A DNA stretch of 64,000 nt from Pipra filicauda (taxonomy: Eukaryota; Chordata; Aves; Passeriformes; Pipridae): the NCBI RefSeq assembly GCF_003945595.2, contig NW_024105087.1, positions 1,718,501 through 1,782,500 on the forward strand, in the 5' to 3' direction. The stretch's first letter is position 1. Each line of letters starts with the position of its first letter. Made by a program: the position numbers and the translations under genes. Below are positions 26,736-39,471 of the stretch, in pieces. The notes under the pieces are model-generated. The model was not told the DNA's origin. It made no database searches and saw only the letters and a list, made by a program, of their open reading frames with translations.

Positions 26736-27759
26736 AAAGTGGGAACATAACTTTCATTAGGGTGAAGAGGAGAGGGGATTAATTTCTTAAGAATGGCTTT
26801 TTTTTATCTGTCTCCATTTTTCTCCATTGCTGTTTAAAGTTATTGCTGAATCGGTCATTGCTGTGCTTTGTGGCTTTTCAGCATTCACTAAAATGAAACT
26901 ATTATCCCTCGTATGACAGGAACTATATTCTATATTTCTTCCCTTTGTGCAGTTTGCATTTATTTTCCTTGAGCATAAACTAAGACTAAAACACTTCCGA
27001 CCTTGGATTTTCTTGTATTTGCTATTTTTATGTATTTTTACCATAACACTATAATCTGAGAAACTCCAGAAGCTGAAATCTTTTAATTAAAACTTAAGAA
27101 AAATAGATACCAATTCAGACCTTAGCTGCATGATTTTATAATAAAAACTGAATTTTAAGTTGTTTCTAGAAGTGCACAAGAAAAGAAGAGAAGGTGGTTG
27201 AACAAAGGACAGAACTGGTACAGCAAGTAAGGAAGGATGTCTGTAGGGTACCATGGCGTGAGAGCTGGAATAAATAAAATAAAATTAAGGACTGGAAGAA
27301 CTGCCTAGATTTTTGTGGTGTCACAGAATTTCTCTTGTCTGCTGCCTTGGTGGAGAAAATCGTGATCATCCTATAACCTTTGTAAACCAGGGATTTGTTC
27401 CTGATATTTATTTCTAGTTTTTTGAACTAACAATGCCAGAGGATATTCCAGTTTGAGATGTGTTCTACAGGTTTTGTTTATCAGGCAAATAAGACGACTG
27501 AAAAAATCTTTCTGGAAGAGGTCTGGAAGAGGAGATATAAATCTCTTCTTATACTTGCTTTCAAATGTATTTTTTGGTTTTATGTGAAAGGTATCAATGT
27601 ACCTCTCTCTCTCACAGCGGTTGAAAGTCTTATGTTTAGGCTTGCCATGTTTTGGCTAGGATTCCCTGGACAGAAATATGTGCAGAAAGTTTTTCTCTGG
27701 GACTCATAAGGCCTCCAGTGTGTGTGCTGCACTCAGAATGTGTTGGTCTGAATTTCGTC

Positions 27760-27787
27760 ATGTTCACAACTAACTAATGTTCACAAC
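27760..27787 (+). repeat. short direct repeat
   Basis: ATGTTCACAAC occurs at 27760-27770 and 27777-27787, separated by six bases. Confidence 0.85.
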
Positions 27788-28796
27788 ACACAGTTGCTCG
27801 CAGGCTTTCCAGGTATATCACATCTACTTCACATGTATAGCAGAACTGATTGGTTTGTGCCTAGTGAAATTTTGAATCTTGAACTGAAGAACAATCTCTA
27901 AACAGGAGGCTTTTTTGTGGAAATACAGAACTGCAAACCTACCTAAAACTGAAACACACAACCGAAGTCTTGAAGGACAGTTTAAAAGCATTGTAAAAAG
28001 TAAAAAGCCTGCACAGAAAACCAGGAAGCTACAGAATAGAAGTGAAAAGGTAAAGGAGCAGGTATGGGAGAATAACTTCTTTCTGTGCAGGAAAACAAAC
28101 ATCAATTTCAGTACACTGCTACACTGAACATTAAGCTGTTTTTAATAAAAAAGAGCAAGTATTGTTCGCTATTATTGTAATGTCTGGGAACGCTGTTAAT
28201 GCTCTTTGAAACCTTGTTAAAAAGGTGCCTGTACCCACGGCTTCTCCACATACTGAGCCATCTGTGCAGCAGAAGTAAGTATAGGTTGCAAAATGTTTTC
28301 CTTAGCCTGCTGAACTTCTGTCAGTCTAGGTTTCTTTCTTTGTGCTTGCCTTTCACCTTCAGGTCCTCCCTTTAGGGAGAGCCTGTTTTGGAGCCTGAAC
28401 CTGAGAGCTTACTGATGATGGAATTTGTTTACCAATACCATCCCTTAGGTGTGATCTAGTTCACTGTCATGGCCAAGAGACTTCGGAGGTGTCCAGATTA
28501 ATTCCTTTTTTTCACCCTGGAACTAATTATGTCTCCTCCTTCTGCACAAGATGGCCCAGCTATTATTTATGAACTTAAAAAAAAACCCAAACAGCTTTGT
28601 TTTATTTCCTTGCATGCACAAATGTCGCTTTTGTTAGGCTCTTATTTCCTCTACTTGACTAGTTAGCAAACAACTCCTTTGCTCTGTGAAGGTTAAAACT
28701 CTCTCCTGTCGCTTTGATTCATTAGCACACTTTAGTGTGAAGCATCTCTTATGCTGGACCTTGTTTTCTGTATCAGTCAGTGCACTAACAAACGTA

Positions 28797-28808
28797 CTCG
28801 AGCTCGAG
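28797..28808. repeat. 12-bp perfect palindrome CTCGAGCTCGAG
   Basis: Two overlapping CTCGAG units around a GAGCTC centre, with two CpGs, in AT-rich and CpG-poor intron. Confidence 0.9.
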
Positions 28809-29667
28809 ACTAGGCATGACAGTTATTATCCCCTTTGGGGTGATAATGAGTTTGGCATGGCAGGGGTTGAGGGATCAGTCTCCTAAGCATGTTGCAGCAA
28901 TTATTCTTTCCAATTTTCAGTTGAATAGACTCTTGAAGATGCTTAATTTTAATTTTCTCAAGCATAGTTTTCTTGGCCATCCAAAGAATTACAGACTAGT
29001 GTTCTATACATACATTTTTATACACTTGTAAATGAATATTCACACAGCAGTTGCTTTGAAAAAAATATCACATAATGTTTGGTTGAAAGATAACCTCATT
29101 AAAACCGCACAGTCTATGTTTAATTTCTTCTCCTTTGCCTTTTCAAATCCTTAACCAAACCAATAAACCCAAAACTTAAGGGATTCACAAGTGTATCTTG
29201 GAGAAGCAGAACTAATGAAGTTTGTTTTTCTGTAGCTTTTTCTTATTGCTACATTCTCTACTGTCTAATGAGTAATGAAATCTAATCAAAATTCTCCCCT
29301 CCATATCAAAAGATTTTCTAATATGTCTTTTGGTGTAGTTGAAAACAGTTTGGTTTTGTTTTTTTTTTCCCAAAAGGATACTTGCAAGGATTTTTATGCT
29401 CTATTGGATTTAAAATTATTATTTTTTGATAAACTATAGCCTTCTATTAAAAATAATTTTTGGAATTATCCAATTAATTCAACATTTTTTGAGAGAAGAA
29501 GGAAGGCAGACAGCATGCAAATTTAACATCTTTAGCAAGTAAAAATTCCACCAGACAAGCAAAAAAAGGTCCCAAAACTCTCCAAATGTAACTGGTATTA
29601 TTCTTTCAATACTTAACATCTAGTAGTATAAAATCTGGAATGCTGTAATCATCTATATTTCTATAGC

Positions 29668-29684
29668 TTTTTTTTTTTTTTTTA
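29668..29684 (+). repeat. poly(T) tract, T17
   Basis: Uninterrupted run of 17 T. Confidence 0.9.
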
Positions 29685-29931
29685 AGAACTGTACTAAGAA
29701 AATTTCTATATATGTCACCTGCTGTTCCTTGTCTTAAGTTGTACGTATTGCTTTTGACTGATCATAGATGCAAATATTTGTCATATTGAAATTCTTGGCA
29801 ATCAAACTAGTTGGCCAATTACTTGGACTCCTTCCGAAGGGAAAATAGGGGACAGATGTCGACTGCCCCACTCGGTTGTCTTTCACTTGCAGCACTGCGG
29901 TCACTCTCAAGGAATGAATGTTAGAGCGTGT

Positions 29932-29948
29932 GTTGCCATAGGAGCAAC
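29932..29948. promoter_or_regulatory. RFX X-box-like inverted repeat
   Basis: GTTGC at 29932-29936 and its complement GCAAC at 29944-29948 are separated by seven bases. RFX factors bind GTTGCC plus GGCAAC half-sites with a shorter spacer, so this is an imperfect match. The surrounding 29.79-29.97 kb is complex and carries four CpGs, unusual here. Confidence 0.25.
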
Positions 29949-32656
29949 TCTTGTGATGGAAAATAGTTAGAAAAATACAGCTACTAATGAAAAAATGGAT
30001 GATAACTGACAGACTTCGTGCATAATTGACCAGGAAAAAAAATGGTAAATGCAGTCACGTCCAAACTAGAATTGATTGCTACCAGTCTGCTCCCCTCCTT
30101 GCTGCAGCCTCCTTGTCCTGAGATTCTGATAACACAGAACCTGCACCTTAGTCTTGATTTGTAAGAGAAAAAAAAGGGTGTTTTCCACAATTCCTTTTTA
30201 TTTTTAGCAACCCATTCTGTTTAAGTGGTAGGTTTTGTAAAAGAGATTTTTGGCGATTTCTGAGTTTTTATGTTATTGGTTTGTTTTTGTAGCAGGAGAG
30301 GCTTTGTTTATGTGTGAATTGGAACTGTGGAAGACCATTAGGCTAGACTTTAAAAAACATTTCAAATGTGCTGAACGTCAGAAATTGTAGCCTGGATGTA
30401 TTTCAAAGGCAAATAACTTGACTTGAGGTAGGGTTCTTGACACTACATGATTTTTTTTGTGTGTGCACTAAGTATCCTGTGACATGCACAACCATTTTTG
30501 AAACAGTTTCTTTGTTTCACTGAATTTTGATTACTTGTGCTTGGATTTAAATTGCATCATTTTGAGTAACTGCATCTTTGCTGCAATTTAATGGGTAAGC
30601 AGAAGCTTTTGGGGAGAACTACGTCTTAATTAAAAATTAATGTAAACTTTTATTATTGGAAAGAGTTACTTTGAAAGGTATGTATGTGACAAAGGTAGGT
30701 TTTGCTTGTGAGATACGTAACTAATTTGCTGGATCTATGAAAAAGGAAATTCATAAAACACTTCTGAGTGCCTGGAAATTATTATTTTTTTTTTTTTAAT
30801 GCAGAAAGTTTTTGGTAATATCTGCTTTTAAAAAATAAATGAATGAAATTTATGCTGCATTCTTGTGCGTATTGTACTATTGCTATCTTATGGTACATTT
30901 TCAGAAATCAGAGTATGCAGTGTCTCTTGGAATGTGAACACTACAGTTTTCAGTAGGCTCTGACGTGTCCTAAGAGGCTCTCCTAGATAGAAAAGATTGG
31001 ATTGGTGTGTCCCTCCTTAGCTGTCTTTTCAAAGTGCTGTTACATTTTATGCTGTTGCATATCCAAGTCAGCATTTTGACGAGTCCGCACAATTTTGGGA
31101 CTTTGCTTTTTTTCCCCCCTTTCATATTTTAAGGGGATAAATGTGTTCAAACTTCAGTCTTCAGGACCTTATGGACTTAGCTTAGTATTTTTGAGAATTG
31201 AATAGCAGATCTGTAAAGTATGTGTTCCACAAAGCAATTTTAAAACTTCCTTGCGTCAGTAATTCCAGCACTTAACACATTGAACAGTCAGATCCCGTAA
31301 AAGATCCCATAAAGTGTGTATCCCTGCAGAACATATCTCCTTTTGAAGTTAGAGGATCTCTCATGTGGTGTGTTTATGAGGAGTGCAAGTAGGAAAGCTT
31401 ACCTCTCTTGGCTGTCTCAGGGTTCGCTATGATAGTGTTTGGAACATACACAGTCTCTCCCTGTAGTACTTCATGATAGATTTATGCCTAAATAGCTGTT
31501 TTAAATGTCACCTATTGTAAAGCTGTTTTCATACTTTGACTAAAATTGATAGTTGTTGGACATCAGTAATGCTAACCCAGGATTTCTCAATCTCTCACTT
31601 GCTTCTGCTTGCATATATTTTTCTGTTCCATTTTTCCCTCTTCTACCTCCTCTTTTTTACCTGATGTTAGGAGAAGCTTAACTTTTTACTTGATCATCTA
31701 AGGATTCAGCAGTCAGAAATCAGAGAAAGAGTTCTAGCTCTGATTCTCATGGTTTTCTCTTCCATGACAATGAAAATCAGTCTGTCTCATGTATTTATCT
31801 GGAACTCCTTTCAGTGGTTTAGCACTTCATTCCTGACCCAGCAAAGTATGCAAGTATATATTGAACTTCCAGCGTGGAATCCATTCTCTTGCTTGTTTTT
31901 ACTAGGCTGCTCTTCTTTTCAAAGTTAATCACATGTTTTTAAATATTTTAGTCTGGAAAGAAACTGCTTAGACGAAGTAATAAAAGTCTGTCTGAGACCT
32001 GGAATCTGGTGTGCACTGAAAGCAGATGAGTAGACCTGTTATCCAGAGTCTTTAAAATCGTAGATATCGTGTCTAACTTCTACAGAACATATCCATCCAC
32101 AGTCTTCTCATGTTAAGATAAGAAAAAAAAATCCTAACTCAGTAGCGTGTCATAAATAAAAACAAATGAGAAGGGAATCTGGCAGGGAAAGTGGAGTGTA
32201 AATTGCCACTTTCAGCAGTATTTTGGTGTTTAATAACACTGAAAAAAATAAGTAGATATGTGAGATAGTAGTATAAGGGAAGCATGGTCCATGGGTCTGC
32301 ATATATATGAAGCAAGAAGGAAATTATTAGACTTAGAGATTTTGTTTCAGCTTGGATGTGCATACTTTGGAAGAAAGAAGAAATTAATCTATGTGTTTAC
32401 TCAGTGAAAGGCAAAGATGTCCTTTTGCTGTAGAAAAAAAGTATTTAGAGATGTTTTAGGTAGAATTTTTATTTGACAGAAGAACTAATGTGATCTAGTT
32501 GCTGGGTAAAAAGTCAGGATAAAAGCCAGGCAAGAAATAGTTATGACTGGGGGTTTTTTGTTTGTGTTTTTTATCTGTTTGGTTATTTTAATTAGCACTA
32601 ATTACCATATTATAGAACTTCTTTGTGGGAGAACATGGTGTAAAGTATCTTTTTTT

Positions 32657-32838
32657 CTGGAATGGGTTGCCCAGAGAAGTTGTGGATGTGCCATCCCTGG
32701 AAGTGTTCAAGGCCAGGTTGGATGGGGCTCTGAGCAACCTGGTCTAGTGGAAGGTGTCCCTGCCCACACCAGGGGGTTGGAACTAGATGATCTTTAATAA
32801 AGTTAATTCCAACCCAAGTCATTCCATGATGCTATGAT
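32657..32838 (+). mobile_element. CR1 LINE 3'-end fragment, sense
   Basis: About 180 bp. GGTTGCCCAGAGAAGTTGTG, then CAAGGCCAGGTTGGATGGGG, then GAGCAACCTGGTCTAGTGGA and GGTTGGAACTAGATGATC are the ordered 3'-UTR landmarks of CR1. It ends in the CR1-type octamer repeat ATTCCATGATGCTATGAT (32821-32838). Strongly 5'-truncated. The bases near 'CTTTAATAAAGTTAATTCC' replace the usual AAGGTCCCTTCC, a local small change. Confidence 0.95.
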
Positions 32839-32848
32839 CTTCAAACCT

Positions 32849-32912
32849 TAAAAAAAAAACAAACAAAAAAAACCCCCAAAAAGTGAAGGTATGCTCTTAA
32901 AAAAAAAAAGTC
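32849..32912 (+). repeat. A-rich / AnCn low-complexity stretch
   Basis: A runs with interspersed C, including AAAAAAAACCCCC, starting about ten bases after the CR1 tail. It may be an eroded A-rich insertion; no tail of a second element was identified. Confidence 0.7.
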
Positions 32913-35836
32913 AAAAAGTGCAGAAAAAGGGAAAGGTATGCTGTAGCTCAAACATAAAGTACAGACTTGATGGAGGAAGTGAAACCATTTTGAAGAAGAC
33001 ATTAATGATCTGTGTAGAATCTGTGCAGGAGGCCGGAGCAGGAACCAGAAAGGACCATTATGATCCTTTAAATCATGAAGTGCACTTACTATCATAGTGA
33101 GGCAAACTCGATGTTTCTAAACTTTTCCTTAAGAAGAAAGCATTTGTCCCTAAAAATCACCTGATCTAGGTAATACGGTTTGCAGCCTCTCCCACATGTA
33201 CCAAATGTGTTGTGTGTAGTTTGGAGCTGAACTAACACTTCAGCAAGAGTCAGATTCTTTTCCTTGCTTCAGCATTGGTCCTCTTGGCTACAAAGAGTTG
33301 TTTCTATTGAAAGCAGTGAGCTTTCTGTTCAATGTTTTATTTACCTTTTCCATAAAGTAACAGCTGCCAAGGTTACCAAAATTAGTGTTTAGTAGATGAT
33401 TAAAACTTCATTTTAGACATATAAGCAAAGATGTTCATTTATACAGGTGCTGTGAGCTTGTATTGGCCTTTGATTTTTAATGGTGGCTATAGACTCCTCT
33501 CTTATATCATGCCATCATTACATTTATTTATAGATATATATTTAGTTTGCAACGTCCCACACTTAGGGGTAATTTCGAAATAGAAATCTGAGTGGTGTGC
33601 AGTGTGTGTGGATACTGTTTTCATAAAGAAAATCCAAACTGCCCTAGGTGATGATACAACTTGAATTGTTTGTTGTAAGAAAGTTAATCTAAGCAAATGC
33701 AGTGTTTGGAAAAGGTGACTGAAAAAGAAGATTAAAATTTAAAGTTCTTGAAAGTAAAGAATGAACACAGCTGACATATGGTATAAACCAGTATAATGTT
33801 TCATATAGACTTCATTTATGTGAGTAAATAATTTTTATCGTTGTTTTGTTAAGACCTTTCATTCCTGCATTTGGGAATTTGTAAGAACAGAAGTAATTGA
33901 ATAATAATATGAATCATTTAGCTTTCTCTGAAAATAGCTTGAAGTTACCAGTAGTTGCTTATGCTAAGCTCTGACAATTCCTTGGTTGTTAGCTGTAAGA
34001 ATTCTTGGTTGGCAGAAGGACAAGTTCAACTAGGATTTATCTACAAAATCACATCTCAGTTTTATCTAGCTGACCTAGCCCTGTATGGAGTATCATAGAG
34101 AAAATGAGGCAAGTGTGTGGGAGTAGTAAGGAGAGGTGTGGATGACAGAAGTGGCAACTGATCCATAAGAGACAAAGCTCTTTCTGAGACTTGAAAGCTC
34201 TTTGTTTTCACTGGGTACACTTCTATTCTGTTTTGAGAACGTTGTTCCTATGTGAGGGAATGTAGTTTTGTGCTTTGTTTGGAACATGTCCATCATGTCT
34301 GCAAATGTATAGCTAGTGCCATTATACAGTCGCTAACGTGATGGGCCAACAGTGGTTACAACACAGTTTTCCTTTTTATCTACTAAATGTAAAGTGTTAG
34401 AACAATTACTATATAGGGTGATTTCTTGAACAGATGAAAAAAGGTGGGACTTCTAGAGGATACTGATTGTTACATTAAAGTAGACCTTTTAGAGGATGAC
34501 TAGTATTTTTCAAAGCCTGATCAGGCTAGCAGAAGATACTGGTATAGAGAAACTCAATGAAAGTAATGGCATGGTGTTGAGCTGTGTTACATGTAAATTG
34601 TCATACATGAGTATTTATGGTCCCCCTGCATTTTTAGTCAGTTTGTACTTTGATAAAAAAATGTTTATTTAAAAGCTTCTGTGTCAGATTTAAATGTGCT
34701 ACTGGGGATCATAGAGTCAAACGCCTGGAATCTGCCCAGACTATGAAATTGGTTATGCAAAATTTCTTGTTGCTGGTTTATTTGTAGATATTTATTTTAA
34801 CTGAACATCATTGTAAATTGTAGAGACAGAGGTTTGGGGGTTTTATTTTATCGGTGCATGAACAATGCCTTCTTAACTAGTTTATTTTCTCAATTTTATG
34901 TCATGAGAAGTTACGATATTGAATTTACATTATTGCAGCAATGCTGGTTCTGCAAGTCTTTGAAAGTAAAGTCAATAATGCATGCAGATAAATTGGCAGA
35001 ATTGCATGTTTGTTGATCAGCAGCTACTTCCATTCTAAAAAGTTATTAAATAGAAAAATTAAAATAATTATAATGTAGTTTTAAAATAGAGGCTTCTCTT
35101 GTACAAGCCTCCCCAAACAGAAGGTGAAGTTGTGCTTCAAATAGTGAGTTATGCATATTTCTTTTTTCAAGACTTCATGCATGGGGAGACAGTAATCCAC
35201 CAGCTTGGCTGGTTCATGAGCTCATGGCCTCACGTGGCTTTTGTGCTGCAGTTTTCCAAGCCGTGTAATGAGAGGGGCAGTGAACAAATGTGTTGTTCTG
35301 CCTCTGGATTTCTTCTCGCGGGAGTAGGCTTGTGACCTGCAAGTCTACTCCAAGTGTGGAATTCTGAATGGCATTGGAAAAGAGAAAGCAGAGCACTGAT
35401 GATCATACTTTCAAATATACAGTTAGAGACAGGTGGAACCTTATTTCAGATAAATAAGTTATTTGGGATAGAACTAACATTGTATGCATTAGAAGACATC
35501 CTGCACAATAAATCCTGTGGTTATAAAGACAGGCTCTTATTAGACTGTGAACTTGTTGAAATGTACTTTAGCTTATGTGTGCAAGGCAAACAAATGATTT
35601 TATGTTCTACTACTCTTTTTCTATAGTTGAAAACCTTAAGAAAAAAGCTTTAATAAGAGATATTTTTAAGAACTAATTAGTAGAACGTGTAATGGGTTTA
35701 TCTGGTGTATGTTTGAGTGATCCTATGGAAATGTGCACCTTCTAAAACAGTGTTGCTCCTGTATAGGCAGTTTTAACTATGAATCCCAGTGTAACTAATT
35801 AAAAAGGAAATGTTTTTAGTAACAATATGTGAACTC

Positions 35837-35943
35837 ACAGAATAATTGGGTTGTAATTCAATCTGTCAGCTCTTATGCCATTCATAAACTCGGGGTTTAT
35901 GAAGGCCTCAGAAATCTCAGATTGAATTACAGCTTTTTTCTGT
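35837..35943. repeat. long imperfect inverted repeat (hairpin)
   Basis: Outer arms TGTAATTCAATCTG (35852-35865) and CAGATTGAATTACA (35918-35931) are perfect complements. Inside them GCCATTCATAAAC and GTTTATGAAGGC pair with one bulged A, closing on a TCGGG loop. Flanking ACAGAA (35837-35842) and TTCTGT (35938-35943) can extend the stem. The 11-by-11 segment between the two stems pairs at about five positions. The span of ~80-107 bp fits either a palindromic DNA-transposon remnant (MITE-like) or a transcribed hairpin such as a miRNA precursor. I do not recognise the sequence. It lies 520 bp before an LRBA exon on the sense strand. Confidence 0.75.
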
Positions 35944-36459
35944 ACATAACCTGGAACAATGTATATCTTAGCATTTCATTTGTGAGACTGAGAATGTTTA
36001 TAATCCTGAAAATATTACTTAAACGTATACTTAGCATAAAATTTCAATTTTGCATTTGGAGAAAAAACTATATTGCATTGCAATTCACAATTTTTAATTT
36101 AGACTTTATATCAGTTACATTAGAGCTTTAACTGTGGATGTTTATATGCATAAGCTGCTTACTTTTCTTTATATTGTGGTATGTGTATGTGAAATGTTTT
36201 CTTACATATTTCTGTTTCAGGTAAAACAAATGACTGTCTAGAGTGTTTACATTTTGTTTAATACTTACTTTGGTTTACTGTCGAAATACAATTTTACTAG
36301 TTGCCAGAGTATTACCGCTCAACCTTATTTTATACCATTTTCTTAACACAATGAAGTCAATTAGGAGAGCTCAAAATATTTGTATATGTGCTGTATTTAC
36401 AGATTTTTTTTTCCGACTTCATTCTCTCAGGGCAGTTCTTAAATATTCTCTGTCCTCAG

Positions 36460-36568
36460 GCTGCTGAGTCAAACCATGAAGGACCATTTGGTACGAGTGG
36501 CTAATGAAGCAGAATTTATCTTGAGCCGACAGAGAGCAGAGGATATCAACCGCCATGCTGAATTTGAG
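36460..36568 (+). CDS. LRBA: LRBA exon ([19 protein letters not shown])
   Basis: A 109-bp exon. The first G completes Arg; 36 codons follow, [19 protein letters not shown], then [17 protein letters not shown], ending in phase 0 before GTAAGA. LLSQTM and SRQRAED are LRBA-type; NBEA has LLCHAM and NRQRAED as I recall. Human has His where this has Asn in EDINRH. The charged, Ala/Glu-rich peptide should be a long helix. An extra AG 29 bases upstream (36429-36430) has a better pyrimidine tract; using it would bring a TGA at 36465-36467, so the downstream AG must be the productive one. Confidence 0.95.
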
Positions 36569-37135
36569 GTAAGAAATGAAATCCTTTTGAAAAAAAAACA
36601 AAAAAAACAGAGGAACCCCACTAAAACCTAACAAGCCCACTGGGTTTGAGGATTCCAGTGTGTGATATGGGCTTTTCAAGCACAGGAGGTTCCATTCTGA
36701 GAAGTGCTTTGCAGTCATAGGGTGATTTGATAAGTTTGCCAATAACTTTGATGGAAAACCAGGCTGAGTGGAGCAGCTCAGACCTTGTTGAAATCTGCAC
36801 ACCCTAGTTTGTAGGGGAAATAATTTTATCATACCAATGCTGCTCTGTTCCATTTAGCAAATATCACTGTATATGTTAAAGCTGCTTAGCATCACAGTCA
36901 AGATAGAGCTGAAAAAAACCCTGGCTTTACTGAAGATAGATGGTAGTAGCCTGTGAAGTGCAAAATGAGAAATTACTTTTTTTTCTTTTTGTATCATTTG
37001 CTATTTGACTTAATCCCTCTCTAAAACCATTCTCCTTATGTTTTACATGCCTCTGTGTGGTTTTGTTATGTTTTCATATTTTCACCCCAATTAAGGGATT
37101 CTAAAGTGAAACGATGGTCTTTTTTTTGTAATAAA

Positions 37136-37162
37136 CTTGTATTATTTGTAATAAAATACAAG
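37136..37162. repeat. short AT-rich inverted repeat
   Basis: CTTGTATT (37136-37143) and AATACAAG (37155-37162) are perfect complements with an 11-base loop. TTTGTAATAAA also recurs as a direct repeat across it. Confidence 0.6.
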
Positions 37163-37899
37163 CCTTTTTTCTGAATCACTTTGTTCATACCTCCAATTTT
37201 GGATCTCAGTTACATTACATATCCTTTCTCTGTGCTTTAATTATTGGGCTAAATGAAAATAAAGCTAAATCTCACTAAATTCACTAATATTCTGCTTAAA
37301 GTGTACTTAGTCTTTCTTCTGACATGTGATACTACTTGTGGTTTTGTTTTTAAAATGAAGCATTAAGAGATTGAAGGCACATTTGTGCTTAACGTATTTT
37401 TAAACTGTTTTTCTCTTAAATCTCTACTTGAAAAAATACTCCCCAAAGATGAAAGCATATTTGTCTTAGACAGTGCTTATGTTCTAAAGGTCATCTGTGT
37501 TGGCCCCAGGATTCAAGCTGTGCGTTGTTTAATAACATATCTGCACTTCATCTAGAGCTAGTTACCCCCTCCTGCAAACAGAGATGCTGTAAGATATCTA
37601 CAGTACCATTTTGCAATGGTGAAATAGCAGGCATGTTTCATTTATTACATCAAGGGTTTGGCGACAGTCCTGTGGAGATGAAAAGTGCATCTTTTTACTT
37701 CGTTGCCCGATAGTCACTGGAGTGGGACATGCTTGACATCTTTGTGCTCTGGATTTATGCAGAAGCTCCATGCATGACATGGCATTATTGATTAGATGAA
37801 CAGCCCACTTTTTTTCTTCACATGCTAACTATTCGCAAAGGGGAGTGTGGGCATGGAGAAAACATGTGAGAAGTAAAGGGTTCTGTCATGTAAATACAG

Positions 37900-39330
37900 G
37901 CTATCAGTGAATCCAGTTGTTCAGTGACAACTTCACTGTTAGCCCTGTTTCAGTTTCAAGACACCTTTTATGATGTCTGGAAGAAATTTAGGCTGAGCAT
38001 CAACTTACATTTTTAATATAGCTCTGAGTTTTGCTGTGACAACTCTCTAGGGTGAGAGTTGGCTGATACTTTCAGTTGATGCTGGTTTGGATTTGTGCTT
38101 TCTCGGTATGATGGTTCAAGAAGTTTAACTCATCAGGTGGAACTTAAACAGAAACTAGTATACTAAAATAGCAGCAGTCTGTTTATCCAGTTTAGTTTTG
38201 GTACTGTGTTGGAAAAACCTTGATCCAGCATGACTTCCACAGGTGTAAAAGCTGAGGATATATAGCTTGGATTCTATCAAATGCTTGAACAACAAACCTG
38301 GTGTCCCATGAAGTCAGGGTTACTGATACCTGTCAGATTTCAGTCACTGTTGTGTTTCTTTGTGGAAGGGGAATGATTACTCATATCCATCTGAATCTGC
38401 AGGTACCACATTAACAGTCAGAAATTCTGGTGTACCGTCTTCCATCCATCCATGGCATGGTCTGCATTTCTCACATCCTATCAAGTGTGCTTGACTTGTT
38501 TCAACCCAATGGTACTTTCTAGCCATGGTCTTTCTCACAGCTTTTTGAAGTGGTGCTCCAGGCTATAGAAGAGTTGGCATTCTTCTGTCACATCCAGAAA
38601 TTGATTTGCCACTTGACTAGACCAGAGCTATTCCATCGCTTGGTGGGGATGGATCTGTGCTGTGTTGGGCTGCTGACATGCTGTGTGTGCAATTGGTAGG
38701 TGTGTTCCCATTGTGTGAAAGGGTGTCGATGTTGATACCCCTGTTTTGGTCTTAGCACTCATGTCAGGACACACTTACAGGAATGTAACAGGTGGGACTC
38801 GTAAATAAGAGCAAAAGGTCTTTGAAACAATTGATGGAACCTTTGATCTGCTTTATTTCTCCATCTTGAGGAGCTGGAAGGAAGCAGAGTAGCAGATGAT
38901 AAGCTGTAAGCTACAGATTGTTTTGGCTAGCCTGACTGGTGTGGTTTGGTCACCTGCATACATGCTTTTCCTGGATTTCCTCTTCATCTTCCATCTGTTC
39001 TTGGGAAATGAGTTGAAATGATGATATTCTCCCAGTCATAAAAGAGACTCTGCGTAGTCAGTCCATTGAATGAAACATCCTGTCTGCCATGGCGTGTGTC
39101 CGTGTGTGAGCGGTTGTAAAAGGAAGCAAATAGGCTGTACTTTGATAAATTCTGTCTCATCATACAGAGATATGCAGCTCAGAGACTTCCCTAACCAGAG
39201 GTCATGTCTTTAATAGTGTCGTGATTTTTATGCTGTGAGTTCCTCCAATTTTAACATTTGACACAAATATTTTGCACCAATCACGTCTTAAGATGTGATA
39301 GCTGAAGAAAGTGAGCAGATCCTGTGTACA
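37900..39330. other. unassigned block, richer in GC than its flanks
   Basis: About 1.4 kb with visibly less A/T and more complex sequence than either side, without long open frames on either strand and without CR1 landmarks. It could be an old, broken retroelement or conserved non-coding DNA. I recognise no domain or repeat family in it. Boundaries are by eye. Confidence 0.3.
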
Positions 39331-39471
39331 ACAAAAAGATTGAACCATTTCTTGGAAAATAGAGTGATCCTATAACACATAGCCCTGAAAAATGGTATGT
39401 GCAAATGTGGATTTGATCACATTTTAAAACGTTTTGTGATTCTGGTAATTGCTAGTTGCAAAGCTGCAGGT

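Larger units (their letters stand above)
25169..36459 (+). other. LRBA: LRBA intron (11.3 kb)
   Basis: Phase 2 intron. It contains T17 tracts (26719-26735 and 29668-29684), a sense CR1 tail at 32.66-32.84 kb, a small GC-bearing palindrome at 28797-28808, an RFX-like inverted repeat at 29932-29948 and a long hairpin at 35837-35943. No other gene recognised; the open frames are short and unremarkable. Confidence 0.88.

Noticed and set aside
36419..36853. 144-codon minus-strand open frame
   Set aside because: It overlaps an LRBA exon in antisense and has no family resemblance.
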